Shown here: in pieces, positions 11,990-21,945 of the stretch
How the letters are laid out: every line of letters starts with the position of its first letter
How positions within the stretch are numbered: the stretch's first letter is position 1
Position numbers and translations under genes: made by a program
Assembly (NCBI GenBank): GCA_903813345.2
Contig: CAIIXF020000001.1
Span: forward strand, 45,089,885-45,153,884
Direction: 5' to 3'
Origin: Owenia fusiformis
Taxonomy: Eukaryota > Annelida > Polychaeta > Sabellida > Oweniidae
Length of the DNA: 64,000 nt
Notes under the pieces: model-generated
Seen by the model: the letters and a program-made list of their open reading frames with translations, nothing else
Databases searched by the model: none
Told to the model about the DNA's origin: nothing

Positions 11990-12400
11990 TTTTCTAAGCA
12001 ATCGACCGGGCGCCGGCCGATGAATCGGAGCAAATGTGAACTAGTGATGTTGTGACAATACTCACGGCAAAATCAAGACATCGGGAAAAAGTCAACGGTG
12101 CCTGGTCGTTTTAGAAATCGGCCGGTGCCCGGCGCAAATGTGACCAAGGCATTACTTACAGTACTTTTGTCTAGGTCCAATTTGCTCCAATTCATCGGCC
12201 GCCGCCCGGCTGATTGTAGTATATTGTTCAAAACTGATTTCAACTTGCTTCAAATTGACCAAACTTTTTTTGAAATCATGTACAAGTTCCCAGGAGTTTA
12301 CAACTGACCATAACATTTGAGAGTTGACCTTCAATTTTGAACAAAATACTCAATCGACCGGGCACCAGCCGATAGATCGGGGCAAATGTTACCTAGGCTT
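11990..12400. repeat. GC-rich inverted-repeat cluster, unit A (LINE-free)
   Basis: Four GC-rich blocks stand out in AT-rich DNA: CGACCGGGCGCCGGCCGAT at about 12003, a variant near 12118, the reverse complement near 12195, and CGACCGGGCACCAGCCGAT near 12354. 12000-12036 and 12181-12218 form an inverted repeat. The same cluster in units B and C is split by two LINEs. Here it shows the empty target sites: GTTGTGACAATACTCACGG at about 12050 (LINE-a) and TTTGCTCCAA at 12181-12190 (LINE-b). Confidence 0.7.
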
Positions 12401-12583
12401 AACCATATAATTCATCAAAGTTCAGAAGAATCAGTGTTTAAAACATTCTAAGCATTCTAATTCTAGAATGTATTTATATGTAGCCTCGGCCCCTCGCAAT
12501 CTATGTAAATAATTATGTTGAATTATATAGAAATAAATAACAAAAACCTTTAAAAAAATGTATTTCACACCACAGATTTGAAT

Positions 12584-13123
12584 CACTGCTACCCACCTAG
12601 TTACACAGACGTATCGTCAGTGTATCATGGCGGACCTACTTCCGGGACTAGGTTTCGGTAAGATTTTTTTATTTCCCGATTTACACCTACTTATAAGTCA
12701 CGTTGTGGATAATAATTTGGCTCGAAGTTAAGGAAGATAGTCTTGTTTGAGAATGTGTCGATGGTTTTAGGTTTTATATGTTAACGAAGACACAATTCAC
12801 GTATTTAGTCCCTCGCTTTTGTTACACTGACGAACGACCAATATCAGTGTAATATTGGCAATATTAATGCCGATCGTCAGTGTAACAAAAGCGAGGTACT
12901 AAATATGTGAAATGCGTCTTCTTTAACATACCCAACCTAAAACCATCGACACATTCTCAAACTAGACTATCTCCCATAACTTCGAGCCAAATTATAATCC
13001 ACATCGTGATTTATAAGTAGATGTAAATCGAGAAATAAAAATATCTTACCAAATTTAAATCCCGGAAGTAGTTCAGCAATGATACACTGACGATACGTCT
13101 GTGTAACTAGGTGGGTAGCAGTG
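12584..13123. mobile_element. 540-bp foldback element upstream of TLR1
   Basis: Inverted arms of about 260 bp. The left end CACTGCTACCCACCTAGTTA mirrors the right end TAACTAGGTGGGTAGCAGTG, flanked by TGAAT on both sides (12579-12583 and 13124-13128), a probable 5-bp target duplication. No ORF. It sits about 50 bp before the TATA-like box and 210 bp before the TLR1 ATG. The same element is at the same place before TLR2 and TLR3, so it predates the duplication. Confidence 0.85.
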
Positions 13124-13175
13124 TGAATGAAAAGGTCACAAAACTAGTTTGAATCGATAAAATTGATCGGCCTGG

Positions 13176-13183
13176 TATATAAA
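13176..13183 (+). promoter_or_regulatory. TATA-like box of TLR1 (TATATAAA)
   Basis: TATATAAA lies about 150 bp before the TLR1 start codon in otherwise conserved promoter DNA. The same position in TLR2 (29596) and TLR3 (47050) reads TATGTAAA. Assignment is by position and motif only; the transcription start is not known. Confidence 0.45.
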
Positions 13184-13334
13184 ACTCCACAAAGCAAATC
13201 ATAGCAGCAGAAAATATAAGGTTTGTTTACTTTATTTTGTTGAGCTTGTCGCTATATTCCCGGTAAAAAGGCAACTGTGCTGTTAAGAAACTATAAAAAC
13301 ATAATACAAATATAATCGACATCTAGAGAGCAAT

Positions 13335-16300
13335 ATGTTGGACATTCAAAACTTAATTTGCTTTGCGTTTGTGTTTTTAATCATCTGCCATATTTCGAAG
13401 ACGAGACAAATTGTAATAGATGGACCACCGACTGAGAATTGGATTATGTACAGAGCACATCTCAAGACATTCCAGAATATAAGTACAAATGGCCTTTGGA
13501 AAACAATCAGGGTCAGGTTGTCATTGATATAGACAGTTCGAAATGGTTAACAGTTGGTCATTATTCAACTGTATTGGATGTGAAGAGCAACACCATCGTG
13601 GGCACGATCTATAAGCTTGACATTGAATCTGATTGGGACGATCCGTTGGTTCAAAGAAACACGACTGTTTTACATGTTAAATGTAGAGAATACAATGGAT
13701 TGAAACCTTGGATTCCTAATGCTGTTACTTTGGGACGGTATAGGGATATCCGTTACTCAAGAATTGAATGCTTCTTGAAGAACATCACTACACCATTCTT
13801 AAAGGGTCTCATACACTTAAAGTGGTTGGATCTAGCGAACAACAATATTACTGAAGTTGAGCAGCATGCGTTTGATGATTTGATTGCATTGGAAGAGTTA
13901 GTCTTAACCAGAAACCCGATAAAGTTCCTTCCTAATGGACTATTCTGCAATATGCCCAAATTGAAGTCATTGAAGCTGGATTACTTAAACCTGACAGGAT
14001 TCCCAACTGCTGCGTTCCATCCTTACATTGACACAGCACACAACCAATCCAAAACGACATGTCTAGGCAATCTTCAAGATCTGGATCTCTCAAATAACAA
14101 ACTGGTCAGTATACCAAATGCTTCATTCTCTCAAATGAACATACTGACCAAGCTGAGTCTTTATAATTGCTCCATACATATTTTGGACGCGAATGCCTTC
14201 GAAGGGTTAACAAATATCGAACATTTAGACATTGGACAGAATTGGATAAAAGAATTACCAGTTGACATATTTTCAAGTTCGTCCAAATTATACAATCTTA
14301 CACATGTAAAGTTGGGTTCGAACAACATTACCCATTTCTCATTCGATTTGTTCGTGAAATGCGTAGCATTGACATTTGTAGACCTCCAGATGAATCAAAT
14401 CGAACACGTACACGGAAGTATTAAGGACACTCGGCTCGAATTCATATATTTCAATGGCAATGTTATTCAATCATTTCCAGGTAATATGTTTTATTCTAAT
14501 GACACAGATATTCTTGTGCTCAGCGATAATCATATTTCAATCATTCATCCCGATGATTTGTTAATGCCAACCCTAAAGCTTTTGGGATTAGATCGGAACA
14601 ACTTAACAATTCTGGGGAACTTCACATTTCATCATCTTGGAAAGCTGAAACGTTTATTCGTAAGGAACAATAAAATCGCAGAACTTGGTGCACTGGCATT
14701 TGAAGGTCTTGAACAATTGGAAGATCTTTTTCTGGACAACAACAAAGTCAAGAAGGTTCCGTCTGGAATATTCAAAAAAGTAAAACATTTAAAAACGTTG
14801 TCACTAAGACAAAATTATATCCTTAACTTAGATGGAACAATGCTTGAGGGTCTTAACTCGTTGGATACTATTGATCTAGACAATAACATGATTCAAACTA
14901 TTGAAACATATACATTCCAGCACTTTAAATCTCTTCGTATTGTTTCACTTCAGTCAAACCACATAACTACTATACCATATGGTATATTTGGACATTTGCG
15001 TCATTCATTAGGATGGATAGATCTTAAAGGGAACAACCTAAGTGCACTACCAGCAGATTTGTTCACAGGATTCTTTAAGTTACGTTATCTCGTCATTTCC
15101 CATAACAATCTTGTCAATCTATCTATGAAACTAGTCGACGGTTGTACAAATCTACAACTCCTAGATTTAAGTTACAATCAGATCAAAGACTTCAATGTTT
15201 CGTTGAAATCAAACAAGAAGTTAAGTCATTTATACGTCGCAAATAATCAACTTAAGAACGCATGGAATATCTTTGAACATATGCATCTTGTACCATCACT
15301 TATACATTTAGACCTATCAGTAAACAATATGACTTCATTTGGATCAATTCCACGAGTATTGACAGGTATTCCGTCTTTTCTTCGTAGTGTAAATATAAGT
15401 CATAATCGTATCACCGATGTTCCAGAAAATCAATTTTATCTATCAAGATGGTTGCAAGAACTGGATATGTCGGCTAACAGAATACAAACAATAAAAGAGC
15501 CAACGTTCATATCCAAGAATCATCCAGGAGATATTATCTATCATGTTGGTACAGAAAATCCGTTTGTATGTGATTGTTTCATGAGATGGGCAAGAAACGC
15601 ACTTAATGAGTCTCTGTGCACAGTTCCAATTCTGAGTGATGGGACGGCAAAGAGGATGAAAGATGTGCCAGCTCGTCTATATCTTTGTCAAATAAAAATG
15701 AAATGCCCGGAAAAATGTGAGTGCTTTGCTGATACAGTAAAAGAGCCGTACATTTGGATACATATAAATGTTCCAACAAAGAACTCGAGTACATACCCTT
15801 TGAAATTCCAAATACAACTAACGTACTAGATGTATCTCATAATAACATTAATCAATTGGATTCGGCAACATTTCATAATGCTAGTTGTCCTATATTGCAA
15901 ATTTTGGACTTGTCTAGCTGTCAAATCACAGCACTCCTTGGGAATGACATTTTCAATGGATTTGTTCAATTAACAATATTGAACCTAAGTAATAATCTCA
16001 TAGTGCAACTAAACGGTGAACCGTTTAAAAACCTATTTTTGTTGAATGAACTTTACATTTCCAAAAACTCTATCAAAACGATCGAAGACAATGCATTTTC
16101 TGGCCTCAAAACACTGTCTTCCCTTGATCTTGAAGGCAATCGTCTTCAGAATGTAAATCTTACGATTTTTGAATCACTGGATCTGATGTTAATTAATGGA
16201 AACCCGTTACTTAAGGTACTTGGAGGTGGCCCCCTAAATGTTCAAGACCAATGGGAATCAAAATGGTCTATTTTGCTGTCTAATAATCCATGGGACTGCT

Positions 16301-17101
16301 GTACGGCTTTATCATTAAAGAGATGGTTAAACTCTCACCAATCAATCATACCCAATTTGGTAGACATTCACTGCATGCGAGGCAATTTGACCGAGTTGGT
16401 TCCTTTATTCGAAATCAGTGATTCGAACTTAACATGCATTCCAGAGCCGCCAATACCATTCCAGCAGACTTCGTACTTCCATGCAATTATAGGAGTACTT
16501 GTTGTTGTATCTCTCATCCTCACAACTGCATTACTTTTTAAACGATTTGAATCACTTATAAAACTAAAGTTCTTTATCTGGTTTGGTTGGCGATTCGACA
16601 GGATAGACAACAGTAATAAACAATATGACGCATTATTGTCATACAGTGGGCTCAATGGTGATTGGGTGCGTGATGAGTTGCTGATAAAACTTGAGGAAGC
16701 TGGGTATAAGCTCTGTTTACACGAACGTGACTTCAGAGCTGGGGAACCTATCATGGACAACATAAATAATGCCATAGACAACAGCAAAAGGACAATTATT
16801 GTTCTGTCGAATGAGTTTCTACAAAGTGGATACGCGTTATATGAGTTTTTAAGGTCATACGATGATTGGGTCAGAGGTGAACGAGATCCTGTCATCTTAG
16901 TGCTGTATGATTCGCTGGATACTTTAGACGAAGATGACTTAGCAAAACATCCTTCTTTAAAGTTGTATTTATCTACAAGAACATATCTTGCGAGAAATAA
17001 TAAATATTTCTGGGAAAATATTATTCTCGCAATGCCCCGCCCGGCGACGAAGGCAACGAGATCCAGACAATAATGGTAACGATGGTTTGATGCTGGCTTG
17101 A
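13335..17101 (+). pseudogene. Toll-like receptor copy 1 (TLR1), frameshifted
   Basis: Homologous throughout to TLR2: leader MLDIQNLICFAF, LRR array, first LRRCT/LRRNT pair, second LRR block and LRRCT, TM helix and TIR domain with YDALLSYS. Three lesions relative to TLR2: one A missing at about 13457 (GAGCACATC for GAGCAACATC), one A missing at 15766-15768 (ATAAATG for ATAAAATG), and four extra bases at about 17037-17042 (CCCCGCCCGG) that replace the last codons and stop the frame at 17073. Between lesions the frame is open, so decay is recent or the 1-nt changes are assembly errors. In the first ~500 codons it differs clearly from TLR2/TLR3 (for example a longer HPYIDTAHNQ segment). In the rest it is almost identical to TLR2. 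Confidence 0.85.
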
Positions 17102-17167
17102 AAACTGAGTCTTTATCTAGTTTGGTTGGCGATTTGTATTGGGTTCGAATTGACAATCCGATACTAA

Positions 17168-17173
17168 AATAAA
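17168..17173 (+). terminator. Polyadenylation signal after TLR1
   Basis: AATAAA about 67 bp after the homologous stop position, in sequence conserved after TLR2 (33559-33564) and TLR3 (51249-51254). Plausible but unproven; the transcript end is not visible. Confidence 0.5.
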
Positions 17174-17277
17174 TGGCGGCTCATCTTACCTAGACTGGCT
17201 AGTATGTTGTTCCATAATCAGATCTATAATTATATTGTAGTTTTTTCTTTAATTAATGCTTATATCTTGTTTTACTG

Positions 17278-17839
17278 ACGGAACCGTCGTACTTCAATCC
17301 TACTAGACGTTTTAACAACGAGTTGAACTGTCTGAGGACGTGTTGAGAACGAGGTAGAACTAATTGCAAACGGGTTTAAACTGATTAAGAACGAGTTAGC
17401 AAAAATATAGCTATCACACCAAACAAGTTGCCACTGCGTTCTTCAAAACTGGTTTGAAACTGTGTGCGAACGGGATGAACGTAGCTGCAACTTTCTAAGG
17501 TCTATTTACGAACTTTATGAACGTACTCAGACGGGAATGTGATTTTAGAATTTTGAATCGATTCAAAATTCGATGGCGACCATACCGTTCTGTAATCAGG
17601 TCATGTTGACCTTCTAGAATAAGGGACGCGTTCTACAACGTTGCATATCGACGTGGTGCGACCTGAACGAACTGCGAACGAGATGGACGTATTGAAGGCT
17701 GTTTAAGAACGAAGAAGCTAATCATTTTAGACATATTTCCCGACCACAGCCAGATTGAGCCCGTTTTACGACGTTTTCGTAGGACTGGCAAGAACGGGTA
17801 AGAACTAGTTTGGTGTGAAAGGGGGGGGGGGGGGGGGGG
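17278..17839 (+). repeat. GAACG-rich repeat after TLR1, ending in a G19 run
   Basis: Same family as 1-535 in the opposite orientation, dense in GAACG, AACGAG and GACGT words. It ends in GAACTAGTTTGGTGTGAAA plus 19 G (17821-17839). The same element follows TLR2 with a G10 run. The TLR3 3' flank is colinear up to TTTACTGAC and then has unrelated sequence of similar length. No coding capacity. Confidence 0.65.
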
Positions 17840-18295
17840 TAAACATGTTGACATCAACAGTGTTCTATAATTGAAGCGGTGAACATCCGTGATTATACAT
17901 ATATGTGATTTGGTATCACTTCAAACCATATTGAATACAAGGTAATTCGCTTGTTGTATTGGGAATATGGAGTTTACAAATAATTTCAGGGGTCCCTAAC
18001 TTCGAATCACGCGATTGCCAGCTCCGGTGTCGCTGACCAGTTTCCTTTTACCCGTACTACGTCCTCAGCACGCGATTACTGGTTGGTTAGTCGTGAACCA
18101 CCAGTTCCTCTCTCCCTATCTCCACCCACTGTGTTTCACTGTGTTGCCCTTGATGTCAATAAACTTCGTGGTAAATTGTATTCTAGACGACCGTAAGGTA
18201 TCTCACGAAACATTGAATATAATAAGTGAAGATATTCCATTTTACTTTTATGAGCATGTGAGCGTTTATTTTATTTTACCATTAAGGAATGAATC
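17840..18295. other. Conserved non-coding stretch, unit A
   Basis: Sequence shared with 34244-34699 and 51839-52300 (starting near ACATGTTGACATCAACAGTG). A 102-codon ORF here has no recognisable domain and is not kept in unit C. TGATGTCAATAAAC with an AATAAA lies near 18150-18165. It could be part of an old LTR or repeat, but I cannot support a family. Confidence 0.35.
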
Positions 18296-18670
18296 ATATC
18301 ATAAATGTTTGGGAGTACTTTGAATTTAAAAAATAAGCAATCAAATGACCAAATTGGAACAGTTTATGTAAAAATAGAAACATTTATATTTATCCTAACT
18401 TTTGTATATTTTAGTTTGTTTTGTAGTTTAGCTATCATATCTATGTCCTCTTATATTTTGATACTTCTCTGCCATGTTATTTTCGGAAAAATTAACATGG
18501 CTGAAACTTCCTAAATTACAAAAGGCCACAGCTTTGCTGCACATTATACATTACTATCTGAAATATACAAAAGTTAGGATAATTATAAATGTTCCTATTT
18601 TTACATAAATTGTTTCAATTTGGTCATTTGATTGCTTATTTTTTAAATTCAAAGTACTCCCAAACATTTA
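18296..18670. mobile_element. Palindromic MITE (about 0.38 kb), unit A
   Basis: Arms of about 110 bp are near-perfect inverted repeats: CATAAATGTTTGGGAGTACT on the left against AGTACTCCCAAACATTTA on the right. In units A and B another element (995 bp) has inserted into the right terminal repeat; the last bases of this element resume after it (TGATTTGAC at about 19668). The uninterrupted version is in unit C. Confidence 0.75.
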
Positions 18671-19665
18671 CAGGGTTGTCCAAAAAAGTGAACCCCTGCA
18701 ACTGGGCATATTTCCCTTATAACTTGCAGGAATTCTTTTTTATTTTCATATGTTGTAGAGTAAGGTCTAAAATTTATGTTGGTACCATACATTTTTCTTA
18801 GTCTTGAAATTTGCAGAAATTATAAGCCCTAACCAAACATTACTGAAAATGGATAAATTGTGATTTTCAATATCCGCAATTCTTCAACCCTTTAACACCT
18901 TTCCCCTGAGAATTTTTTAAGCTGCAGTCTTAAAGAACTAAAATTTTCTGACTTTGTTCAATTTTAAATCCTGCACATTATGGCTTAAAATTAGCATCCT
19001 ACATTTGTTAGTTGCAAAGTTATTGTGATCCAAGAGATGTGCTAAGCTTCCACAGACGAAAACATTTTCCAGTGAAATCATGAGCATACCCCTATATGAT
19101 CTTGAATTGTCAATATCTTCATAAATCATGGACCAATTCTAATGATATATGGCTCAAAACATTGAATATTGGATTTTCTTTTGATTTTTTAAAGATATTT
19201 GATGAAGGGGTTATCAGATTCCTGATCACAGGGGGCAACTTCCTTCCATAAGAGGCCCCCCTCTAACTGTTGATGTAGGTAACATACCCCTGAACTGTTG
19301 AACAGTTAAAAATGCTTCAAAATGATCAATGAAAGTGTGAAATGTGTTTTCTGCTTGAATAGTGTCCCTTTTGTCATATGGTAGGGTTTTAAACTTTTAT
19401 CTCTAACTGAAAGCTATTTAAGATCATCCAATGTGTTTCAACAATTTCCGTGAATCACCTTTGTAAAATTGCGTACAATGTCTAATTTCCAGGCATGTTT
19501 GTTAAACGCTTGTAATTTCTTCAAAATTTAAGACTGAGAATAAATTATGGCATCAACCAAAATTTTAGACCTTTCTCTACAACATGTGATAATATGAGCC
19601 AATTCATGCATATATTAAGAAAAATGTAGCCTGTTGCAGGGGTTCACTTTTTTTGGATCACCCTG
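18671..19665. mobile_element. Mariner-like foldback MITE, 995 bp, unit A
   Basis: Ends CAGGGTTGTCCAAAAAAGTG / CACTTTTTTTGGATCACCCTG, flanked by TA on both sides (18669-18670 and 19666-19667). Unit C has the empty site ATTTATGATTTG. The arms show further inverted similarity (AACATGTGATAATATG against CATATGTTGTAG). No transposase, so it is non-autonomous. Terminal CAGGGT and a TA target duplication point to the Tc1/mariner superfamily. The copy after TLR2 is the same length. Confidence 0.85.
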
Positions 19666-19790
19666 TATGATTTGACTATAGATGCATGCATTTGATTAGT
19701 AGAGTAACCCTGTCTAACCAAGGAATCATTTTGGAGTATTTTGTCTATGTTCGTTTGGACTTTCATTCAAGAATGTACTTTTGGTGTATA

Positions 19791-20849
19791 TCAGCTTTCG
19801 TCAGATATGTGTTGAAAGAATCTCATGAGTGATGATGTATCAGACATGGAATCTTTGTCTATATATGGTATGTGTTTATATTTGTCTTCCAGTGATAGGT
19901 GTGTCGTATTTGGGTTTTTCTTAGTAGTTCCTGGCGTTGAAACGGAATGTTTAATCTCCAACATTGGTATTTCCTCCTCAACAGGAGTATTGTCTTCTAA
20001 AGTTTGACTTAAAACTTCAATATCTGCAGCATTTGCTTCCTCCAATGGAATCACAAGCCCTTCGAGATCTGAAAAAAAATTATGGATAAAATTAACAATT
20101 TGCAATTTACAGTTTGCAATATTGTTCACTTGTAAAAAATGACCCAGCCAGCAAGGTGTGGAACAATCGAGTATTCACCTGGTTCATCCGAAGGGTCGAA
20201 TGCTATGTTAGTATATCCTCCATTTTCCTTTAACTTCTTTAGTGCATCTTTTCGTTCCTTTTCATTGAGGTCACCCAACAGATATTCTCGATACCTTAGT
20301 CTTTTCGCCTTTTTACTGAAAAAAAGCAAAATATCCTTAATACTTTGTGTACAATGCATAGGATGGTAGTATTTCTTGATAGTGATTAATCTTTAAGATT
20401 TGATTTCTTATTTGTCTGTTGATTGTTGAATGTATTATGTAAAACGATGTTAAGATTTTTACAGAGTATATTTGCCAGAATAACTATTGCAGCCAGGCAA
20501 AGTAGTGTTATTTGAGTAAGATTAATAACATTGATCAGATTGAACACTTACGCTCTTTCAATCCTTATGAATATCTCCATAATGAGAAGTATTGCAAGAA
20601 GCCCAAATATGAAGACCAAGACGCCTATCACCACTGAAAATGTGATAAACTTGGGTTTAAAAATGCGAAATGATTTGGGGAATTATCCTCGCCACCTATT
20701 TACAATGTTTCAATGTTACAATTTTTACATATTATTGTTTTGAGCTTGTGATTTTAGGTACTGTACACAGTTATGACTTGACTTACTCGCCCAAGGTGTC
20801 TCGCAAATCCCATCTGTACAACCCGCATTCTTTATAAAGAAGTGCATTA
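19791..20849 (-). pseudogene. Headless 3' copy of the EB/SEA receptor (TM + cytoplasmic tail), unit A
   Basis: Minus-strand exons match the last four of the full gene at 52828-53907: part of the juxtamembrane ectodomain exon (20787-20849, ending GICETPWA), the TM exon (20552-20633, VIGVLVFIFGLLAILLIMEI), cytoplasmic exon 1 (20179-20315) and the tail exon (19791-20068). All splice sites and the frame are intact. The homology stops abruptly inside the first exon at the duplication junction, so no ectodomain, signal peptide or promoter is attached. The AATAAA of the full gene reads AATGAA here. A transcript from a cryptic upstream promoter would give a TM-anchored tail; nothing shows that this happens. 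Confidence 0.8.
20846..20849. other. A/B duplication junction (ATTA microhomology)
   Basis: To the left the sequence equals 53827-53889 (GAAGTGC, then ATTA). To the right it equals the start of unit A (AGCGTAGAATTCACACATA at 8171). ATTA is common to both parents (53886-53889 and 8168-8171). Confidence 0.85.
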
Positions 20850-20994
20850 GCGTAGAATTCACACATAGCTATGCAAGGCTATGCAAGGTGTCCTAATCCA
20901 ATCCGAACACGCTATTTCTTATAACCGCATTGCATTATATATAGATGAGACGTACCCGAGTAGACACAAAATTATTTAAGGTTTAATCACTAGG

Positions 20995-21885
20995 GGAGGG
21001 CATTTGTACTGAAAGGAGCGTTTTCAGTGTATCTTTTTTTAAGTAAATGTTTCAGAATATTTGTATACTGAAAAACGTCAGTACATTTTTCAGTATACAA
21101 AAAAACTGAAACATTTACTGACTTTTTAAGGACATTTTAAGTACAAAAATATACTGACTTTTTAAGGACATTTTTAAGTATAAATAATATTGCAATTAAT
21201 TTGTGATTGTGTTCATATCATGTTTTCATTTTGTTTGTGCAAGGAATGAAGTAATCATGGATTTATCAATGCAAAGTAGAGGCATGATCATATAGTAAAC
21301 CAATTAAGCTTGATGAGTTCAGACATTTCTTTTGTTCTCCATACAGACACATCCAGTTTTTAATCCTTTTGTTAGTGTTAAAGTGTTTCATTAACCTATT
21401 AAAATGACCAGGTGTACCCAGGTGTCACAATCTCCTCATAATGTCAAATTGCCCTGAGTATGGAAATATCCTATACAAGATGGATTTTCAGTATATTATT
21501 TATGCTCAGTTTTCAAAATAAAAAGTCAGTATATTTTTAAAATTCAGTATATTTTCAGTATATTTTTGTACTTAAAATGTTCTTAAAAAGTCAGTATATT
21601 TTTCAGTACATTTTTATACTAAAAAATGATTTTAAAAGTCAGTATATTTTTCAGTACATTTCTGTACTTAAAACTATCTTTAAAAAGTCAGTATATTTTT
21701 CAGTACATTTTGTACTTGAAAATGCCCTTAAAAAGTCAGTATATTTTTCAGTACATTATATATATACTGACTTTTTTATCAGTACATTTTTCAGTATACT
21801 AATATACTGAGACATGTACTTAAAAAAAGTCAGTATATTTTTCAGTACAAAAATACACTGATAACGCTACTTTCAGTACAAATGT
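20995..21885. repeat. CAGTAC/GTACTTAAAA satellite, unit B
   Basis: About 0.9 kb with two clusters of AAAAGTCAGTATATTTTTCAG and CAGTACATTTTTGTAC words separated by about 300 bp of non-repetitive DNA. A 77-codon ORF (repeated KSQYIFQYI words) is a product of the repeat. Unit B has more tandem copies at 21590-21770 than unit C. Confidence 0.8.
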
Positions 21886-21945
21886 CCTCCAACAGTGATT
21901 ACATATTGTAAACCTTAAATAATTTTGTGTCTACTCGGATACTTC

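Larger units (their letters stand above)
8168..20849 (+). repeat. Tandem segmental duplication, unit A
   Basis: The left edge is at ATTA 8168-8171; beyond it, the sequence AGCGTAGAATTCACACATA recurs at the starts of units B and C. Contents: satellite, decayed SEA-tail remnants, a GC-rich repeat cluster without LINEs, the 540-bp foldback, TLR1, and a headless EB/SEA receptor tail. The right edge is the A/B junction at 20846-20849. Unit A lacks the two LINEs of B and C but carries a private foldback at 9231-9973. Confidence 0.85.

Noticed and set aside
16368-17156. 262-codon minus-strand ORF (and its equivalents at 32763-33461 and 50218-50979)
   Set aside because: Antisense shadow of the TIR-coding sequence in each TLR; no domain and no conservation beyond that imposed by the plus frame.
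17840-18295. Solo LTR
   Set aside because: AATAAA and a TGTTGACA start are suggestive, but no terminal duplication or TG..CA limits could be fixed.
21577-21810. 77-codon ORF with repeated KSQYIFQYI words
   Set aside because: It is created by the AGTCAGTATATTTTTCAG satellite; changes with copy number in unit C.
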